Positions 59,247-64,000 of a stretch of DNA of 64,000 nucleotides are shown here, piece after piece (the stretch's first letter is position 1; each line of letters starts with the position of its first letter). Made by a program: the position numbers and the translations under genes. A model generated the notes under the pieces. The model was not told the origin of the DNA. It saw nothing but the letters and a program-made list of their open reading frames with translations, and ran no database searches. Location of the stretch: positions 124,001 to 188,000 of the forward strand of contig CAWFUJ010000008.1 in NCBI GenBank assembly GCA_963818985.1, written 5' to 3'. This stretch comes from JAFEDN01 sp963818985 (GTDB lineage: Bacteria > Pseudomonadota > Gammaproteobacteria > Coxiellales > Coxiellaceae).

Positions 59247-60368
59247 TTACTGGTTCTGCAACTGCATTTTAGCTCGGGGCAAAATTTCCCGGGTCAGGCG
59301 GCTCCAAACTAATAAAGAATGTTTTAACTCTAAACGAGCAATCTGTAATTGATCCCGATATTCTTTTATTTTTCCAGACTTTTCTATGGTTTCAATTTTA
59401 GCAATAACTTGTAAAATGCTATTACGCACAGGGGTTAAATGCTCATTAACATAGCTCATCACCACATCAGATTTTTGCTTAAATTTAATTAATAGCAGCT
59501 GTTCTTCGGTCCGCAAACGATAACGAGTCAAATGTCCTAAACTTACTCTTTTTAAATCACTGGCTAAACCAATATAACTTAAACTCCGAATTAACCATTT
59601 TGAAGGATCGTAATGATAGGCACGAATTCCATTTCGGTAATCCAGTGGAAACTGATGATGGAAATTATGAAAGCCTTCACCGTAAGTGAACAAGGCTGTC
59701 ACCCAATTGTCACGGGCTGTTTGTTCATTAGAGTAACTGCGTTTACCAAAAATATGACACACGGAATTAATACAAAAAGTAAAATGATGATTAATCGCCG
59801 TTCGCAAAATTCCAGCTAGAATCAACCCACCGAAAGGATCATGCCATAGTAAGGCAATCAACGTAGGCACGCCAAATCCCATAAATAAAGCAATAGGCAC
59901 AAAAAATTGGTGTTGCCACTTGACCCATTTATCAGCACTCAAATCTTCAACATTGTCATAATTCCGTTTGCTGACGTCCAACATAAATAACCACCCAATA
60001 TGGGCGTACCAAAAACCTTTCTTAATATTATAAGGGTCTTTCTCAGTATCAGTATAGCGATGGTGATTGCGATGGTCGGTACACCATTCCAGAGCACTAC
60101 CCTCAAAAGCCGCAGCACCAAATAACAAAAACAATATCCGAATAATAGCTTTAGTTTTAAAGGTAGAATGCGCAAATAATCGATGATAACCGGCAGTAAT
60201 CGCCAGACCTGATGCAAACAACCAAACAAACGCTAAAATGAGCGTGCCTGTATGCACTCTACCATCGATAGTTAAGAATAAGGTTCCTGCTACGCCAATA
60301 ATGGGTGTTAGGATGAGAAACACCGTATTAGTCCAATTAAGTTTTTTTAATACATTGATTTTGTTCAT
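59247..60368 (-). CDS. Membrane fatty acid (acyl-CoA) delta-9 desaturase
   Basis: Di-iron membrane desaturase that introduces a cis double bond into fatty acyl chains. 373 residues, four to five membrane helices. The three histidine boxes are HRLFAH (about 62), HRNHHRY (about 99) and HNFHH (about 238). GEGFHNFHHQFPLDYRNG is typical of acyl-CoA desaturases. A C-terminal stretch of about 100 residues is helical and charged (KIETIEKSGKIKEYRDQLQ), longer than minimal family members. GAGGAAG sits before the ATG. It probably adjusts membrane unsaturation with temperature or host lipid. Confidence 0.92.
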   Translation of the reverse strand: MNKINVLKKLNWTNTVFLILTPIIGVAGTLFLTIDGRVHTGTLILAFVWLFASGLAITAGYHRLFAHSTFKTKAIIRILFLLFGAAAFEGSALEWCTDHRNHHRYTDTEKDPYNIKKGFWYAHIGWLFMLDVSKRNYDNVEDLSADKWVKWQHQFFVPIALFMGFGVPTLIALLWHDPFGGLILAGILRTAINHHFTFCINSVCHIFGKRSYSNEQTARDNWVTALFTYGEGFHNFHHQFPLDYRNGIRAYHYDPSKWLIRSLSYIGLASDLKRVSLGHLTRYRLRTEEQLLLIKFKQKSDVVMSYVNEHLTPVRNSILQVIAKIETIEKSGKIKEYRDQLQIARLELKHSLLVWSRLTREILPRAKMQLQNQ

Positions 60369-60428
60369 TAATTATATCTTCCTCTTTATTTGTATATATT
60401 ATACCATATATTCGCCCCCTTAGGGGAA

Positions 60429-61007
60429 TTACTGTGGGGGGACATTATTAAGATCTACAGTCGGCGGTGTAGTATGGGTAGTATCCACTCGATTTTGCCC
60501 ATAATTAGGCAGGTAGTCTGATAATGCTTTTTCTGGAGATGAAGTTGCGGTGGCATTCACACTGCCAGAATTTTTATATTCTGTACTACTTGCACTTGAA
60601 TAGCTAGTTGCTTTGGTCGTGGTATGCCCTGAGCCTGATAATCTTTTCAGCGCATCTTTAGCGACAGCCTGGCCTTGAGCAGCGGCTTTCCTAATCCACA
60701 ATAAGCCAGCCTGATGGTCTTGGGTGGTGCCTATGCCATAATAATAAAGGTAACCTAAAGCGTACTGTGCATCTGGATCACCCGCACGAGCTGCTTGCTC
60801 TACTCGAACGAAAGAGCATTGATATTTTTGCAAAAAAGGATTTTCGGAACAAACTGTTGACGAAGCGAATGAAGAGGAATGAGGGCCTGCAGGTCCTTCA
60901 ACTGGGGCCAAATCCTTGGCGTTATTAGCGCAGCCGGCCAAATTTAGTGCTAGAAAAATTGAAATCCCAATACTCCCTAAAATTCTAGTGATATGTTGCA
61001 AATTCAT
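60429..61007 (-). CDS. Sel1-repeat lipoprotein
   Basis: 192-residue lipoprotein with a strong AAAGGAGGA before its ATG. Signal and lipobox LAGC (about 23-26). One and a half Sel1-type repeats: RAGDPDAQYALGYLYYYGIG and HQAGLLWIRKAAAQGQAVAK. A Ser/Thr/Ala-rich C-terminus follows (TSYSSASSTEYKNSG). Sel1 proteins are scaffolds in envelope or host-interaction roles. It begins 24 bp after rseP, the position of bamA in many relatives. Confidence 0.78.
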   Translation of the reverse strand: MNLQHITRILGSIGISIFLALNLAGCANNAKDLAPVEGPAGPHSSSFASSTVCSENPFLQKYQCSFVRVEQAARAGDPDAQYALGYLYYYGIGTTQDHQAGLLWIRKAAAQGQAVAKDALKRLSGSGHTTTKATSYSSASSTEYKNSGSVNATATSSPEKALSDYLPNYGQNRVDTTHTTPPTVDLNNVPPQ

Positions 61008-61031
61008 GAAATGTCCTCCTTTACAAAACTT

Positions 61032-62390
61032 TTAAAACAACCGTATAATATCATTAATTGTTCCTTGAATAATTAACAATATTATTAATAAGATTCCAAA
61101 TCTTAATAATAAGGCCTGATATTTTTCATTAATAGGCTTTCTTATTATAGATTCTATAACCTGAAATAAAAAGTGTCCACCATCCAACCCTGGAATGGGC
61201 AGGATATTAATAAATCCCAAAGTCACGCTTATAAATGCAATAAAGCTTAAATAAACCCGCAATCCCTGCTGTGAGGCAGCTCCTGCAGTGCGGAAAATAG
61301 TGATAGGCCCTCCTAAAGTTGCGACAGAAATCTTGCCAAGGATCATCTTCTCTAAAACGATATAATTGAAAGCGATTAAGTTCCAAGTTTGATTTATCGC
61401 GGGACGCCAAGCGGAAAATATTGAGAATTTTGGCGTTTCAATCATCCCTGCTGGCCAGCTGGGTAATTGCACTTCTACCCCAAGGAACCCAGTATTTTGG
61501 CCATTTTGTTGTTTACTACCTAATTCAACTGTCACTAGGTGTTGAGATTTATCCCTTTGAATGGTTAAAGTGATTTCCTGATGAGGGTGATTTTTAATAT
61601 AATCCATTAAATCAGGCCATTCAGTCGTTGATTTGCCGTTTATGGCAATAATTTGATCACTCTTTTGTAAGCCTTTTATGGCGGCAGGGCTGTTAGGTAA
61701 AATTTTGGAGACAATGGCCGGAAATTCAGGGCGATAAGGTATTATGCCCAAGCTTTTTAATATATCAGGTTGATTACCAACTAATTTCCAATTTGTTAAA
61801 GAGAGATAACGTGTTTGCAATGCCGCACGATCAGCAGGCTGGACAGTTAATGATATTTCTGCTTTATTGCCAATACGGCCTATTATTTCAGTGAAGACTT
61901 GCTGCCATTCATAAACCTTTTGTTCATCGATCGCTTTGATAGCATCGCCCGCCTTTAATCCAGCTTGCCCAGCAATTGAATCAGGCAACACCTTGCCAAT
62001 CACGGGTTTAATATATGAAATGCCTAATAAAAATACCATCCAAAAAGCAATGATGGCTAACAGGAAATTAGTCAAGGGACCCGCTAAGACAATAGCCATT
62101 CTTGTTAGAAGCGGCTGACGGTTATATGCTTTTTTTGATTCTTGGTAAGACACTTGCAGTTCACGATCATCTAGCATTTTGACATAGCCACCTAAGGGCA
62201 ATATGGCGATTACATATTCCGTACCGCTCCGACGACTTTGGTATGACCAAATAGCTTTGCCAAACCCTACCGAAAAACGTAACACTTTAACGCCTAACAT
62301 TTTCGCCACCAAAAAATGTCCGGCTTCGTGGAGGACAATGACAATAAAAACAGCGAGTATCGCCCCAAAAACAGTTATCAATAATTCCAT
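61032..62390 (-). CDS. rseP: RIP metalloprotease RseP
   Basis: Inner-membrane site-2 protease that cuts anti-sigma factors and signal-peptide remnants. 452 residues. Zinc HExxH in VLHEAGHFLVAK near residue 22, two PDZ domains (about 110-190 and 210-290), and the LDG motif in ILPIPGLDGGHFLFQVIE near 400. Complete. It is separated from cdsA, dxr and bamA, its usual neighbours, which are not in the window. Confidence 0.96.
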   Translation of the reverse strand: MELLITVFGAILAVFIVIVLHEAGHFLVAKMLGVKVLRFSVGFGKAIWSYQSRRSGTEYVIAILPLGGYVKMLDDRELQVSYQESKKAYNRQPLLTRMAIVLAGPLTNFLLAIIAFWMVFLLGISYIKPVIGKVLPDSIAGQAGLKAGDAIKAIDEQKVYEWQQVFTEIIGRIGNKAEISLTVQPADRAALQTRYLSLTNWKLVGNQPDILKSLGIIPYRPEFPAIVSKILPNSPAAIKGLQKSDQIIAINGKSTTEWPDLMDYIKNHPHQEITLTIQRDKSQHLVTVELGSKQQNGQNTGFLGVEVQLPSWPAGMIETPKFSIFSAWRPAINQTWNLIAFNYIVLEKMILGKISVATLGGPITIFRTAGAASQQGLRVYLSFIAFISVTLGFINILPIPGLDGGHFLFQVIESIIRKPINEKYQALLLRFGILLIILLIIQGTINDIIRLF

Positions 62391-62413
62391 AAAATTATTG
62401 CTTCCAAGGGAGT

Positions 62414-62462
62414 GTCATACCGGCCCCCGCCTTCGCGGGGGTGAACTACGGCCAGCATCCAG
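62414..62462. repeat. Family E-like palindrome between rseP and the POT gene
   Basis: GTCATACCGGCCCCCGCCTT, CGCGGGGGTGAACTACGGCC, AGCATCCAG. Inner stem CCCCCGC/GCGGGGG around CTTC. It lies in a 257-bp divergent gap (62391-62647) where I see no gene. Confidence 0.7.
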
Positions 62463-62647
62463 TTAATTGGTAATTTTATGCACATTTATAGAAAACCATG
62501 CTTACAAATATTCCAAACTGTAGCTGTTCATAGCCAGAATTGCAACATGGTCATCCTTATGGGATAATTTCAGCCCATGAAACGAATAGCTCAAGGGATA
62601 TGTATGACAAAATTGGATGTTCCTATCCATAGGGTGAGCTATTCATT

Positions 62648-64000
62648 ATGAAACAGCCAGCCGCGCTCTTGCCATTATCACTCACTGAAATGTGGGAACG
62701 CTTCGGACTCTATCTTGTTCAGGGTCTATTAATTTTTTACATGACAAAATCCTTAGATTTCCCTGATGCAAAAGCTTATGCAGTGATGGGACAATTCACA
62801 GCGTTAGTCTATGTCTCTCCCATCTTAGGTGGATTATGTGCCGACCGCTTGCTCGGATTTCGGTATAGTATTTTACTTGGCGCAGTTTTGTTGCTTCTAG
62901 GCTATATCACCTTAGCCTTACCTAATCATTTTTTATTTCCTAAAGAAGTGGCCATGTTCCTGGGCTTGTCCATCATCATTTTAGGCAATGGTTTTCTAAA
63001 GCCTAATATTTCCAGTTTCCTAGGTCAATTTTATGAACAAGATGATCCTCGCCGTGATTCCGGATTTACCATTTATTACATGGTTTTTAATTTAGGAATT
63101 GCATTATCTACGCTGAGCTCGGGCTATATTCTGCGATTATTCGGTTGGCATGTTGCTTTTAGCGTGGCTGCGTTTGGATTAATTTTAGCAATTGGATTTT
63201 TTTTCTGGGGATATCGCTATTTCGATAACAAAGGTTTACCCATGAAATTATCAACTCAGCCAGGATTAACCCATTGGTTTTATAAGAGAAGTAATTTTAT
63301 TTTGATAGTGTTATTGGGTACTGCTGCTTGTTATGTCTTATTGAAATTATCCAATGTTGGTAACCAGATCCTCGCCATCGTCGGCGTATTCATACTCATC
63401 ATCCTGAGCACCATCACCCTACGCTTAGAAAAGCAGCAAAGAAAAAGAATGTTAACTTTGCTTATTTTAATTCTTATTTCAATTATTTTTTGGAGTTTAT
63501 TTTTCCAAATATTTTTAGTGGCCAATTTGTTTATCGATCGAAATGTTGACCGAGTGATATTCGGACATTTAGTTCCACCCGTGGCCTTTATTTCATTAGA
63601 GCCCCTTTTTATTTTTATTCTTAGCCCGCTCTTTGCCATTTTATGGCAACGTTTGTATCAAAGAAAAGTACGCATTTCCCGAGGTTTGCAATTTAGCTTA
63701 GCGCTGATCGCGACTGGCTTGGGGTTACAGCTCATTATCATCGGCATTCACTATCCCGATCAGCTAGGCCTAGTCCATCCTGTGTGGATAATTGCCAGTT
63801 ATTTTATGATTACGCTTGGTGAATTATTATTATCACCTATTGGGCTCGCCATGGTCACTCAATTAGCACCACAAAAATTACAAGGCTTGATGATGGGTGT
63901 TTGGTTTTTAGGTTTAAGCTATGGAGGTTTATTAGCTGGTTATTTGGGTCGACAAGCCAGTGTTAAGTCCGAATGGATTAATCAGCCAGCTTACAGTAAT
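62648..64000 (+). CDS. POT/PTR2 family proton-dependent peptide transporter, 3'-partial
   Basis: Major-facilitator transporter for di- or tripeptides. The frame is open from the ATG at 62648 to the window end, 451 codons, so the C-terminus is outside. The family ExxER motif is in LTEMWERFGLY (Glu14, Glu17, Arg18). Conserved GGLCADRLLGFRYSILLG (motif after TM2) and GLSIIILGNGFLKPNISSFLG are present, with about twelve hydrophobic helices visible so far. GGGTGAG lies upstream of the start. Divergent from rseP across a family E-like palindrome. Confidence 0.9.
   Translation, partial: MKQPAALLPLSLTEMWERFGLYLVQGLLIFYMTKSLDFPDAKAYAVMGQFTALVYVSPILGGLCADRLLGFRYSILLGAVLLLLGYITLALPNHFLFPKEVAMFLGLSIIILGNGFLKPNISSFLGQFYEQDDPRRDSGFTIYYMVFNLGIALSTLSSGYILRLFGWHVAFSVAAFGLILAIGFFFWGYRYFDNKGLPMKLSTQPGLTHWFYKRSNFILIVLLGTAACYVLLKLSNVGNQILAIVGVFILIILSTITLRLEKQQRKRMLTLLILILISIIFWSLFFQIFLVANLFIDRNVDRVIFGHLVPPVAFISLEPLFIFILSPLFAILWQRLYQRKVRISRGLQFSLALIATGLGLQLIIIGIHYPDQLGLVHPVWIIASYFMITLGELLLSPIGLAMVTQLAPQKLQGLMMGVWFLGLSYGGLLAGYLGRQASVKSEWINQPAYSN

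Noticed and set aside
1..64000. tRNA, rRNA, known riboswitch or prophage genes
   Set aside because: I looked for tRNA-like cloverleafs, CCA ends and phage structural genes and found none I could support.

Overview
The window reads as chromosomal DNA of a gammaproteobacterium, most probably one related to the host-associated Legionellales/Coxiella group. That placement is an inference. It rests on the moderately AT-rich composition, on gammaproteobacterial gene neighbourhoods (nnr-tsaE-amiB-mutL-miaA, divergent trmJ/suhB, tgt-yajC-secD-secF, rpsF-rpsR-DUF2232-rplI-dnaB-alr), and on several scattered AT-rich orphan genes that look like secreted or host-directed proteins: a protein kinase, a papain-like protease with PPxY repeats, and acidic or low-complexity proteins. 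No rRNA, tRNA, CRISPR array or prophage was seen.

Layout. 1-2653: end of a thiolase gene and a methylcrotonyl-CoA carboxylase beta subunit, the remains of a leucine/acyl-CoA catabolic cluster. 2730-6635: two identical 1296-bp IS10-like (IS4 family) elements in opposite orientation on either side of miaA, each inserted in a palindromic repeat. 6618-14829 (minus): nucleotidase-like gene, mutL, amiB (with a 12-codon leader ORF), tsaE, nnr, then rnr. 14948-19848: small lipoprotein, alanine dehydrogenase, etfBA and the divergent ETF:ubiquinone oxidoreductase. 19981-25954: two orphan genes, a cysteine desulfurase coupled to an IscU-like protein without cluster ligands, trmJ/suhB, and the protease-PPxY repeat gene flanked by short direct repeats. 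25955-30395: tgt-yajC-secDF. 30702-36317: orphan acidic protein, mnmA, mfd. 36382-41646: rlmB, an L,D-transpeptidase with a strong promoter and long leader, a Mth938-like gene, glutamine-dependent nadE, a CTP-dependent-kinase-like membrane protein and bamD. 41818-49159: kinase-like protein, Lon-related protease, PolX, and an internally duplicated membrane protein. 49235-53804: rluD, pgeF, a DegP/DegQ-like protease, sdhE, alr. 53801-57416: dnaB, rplI, DUF2232, rpsR, rpsF. 57687-64000: rlpA, ung, fatty acid desaturase, Sel1-type lipoprotein, rseP and a truncated POT transporter.

The intergenic spaces are strongly colonised by palindromic repeats. I separate five families by sequence (A to E below), at about twenty loci, most of them at gene 3' ends; in two places the repeat supplies the last codons and stop of a gene. 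The most interesting accessory items are the protease with six 16-residue repeats carrying five PPxY sites, the ligand-less IscU-like protein, the two-fold duplicated membrane protein, the amiB leader ORF, the probable CTG start of alr, and the composite-transposon-like IS pair around miaA.
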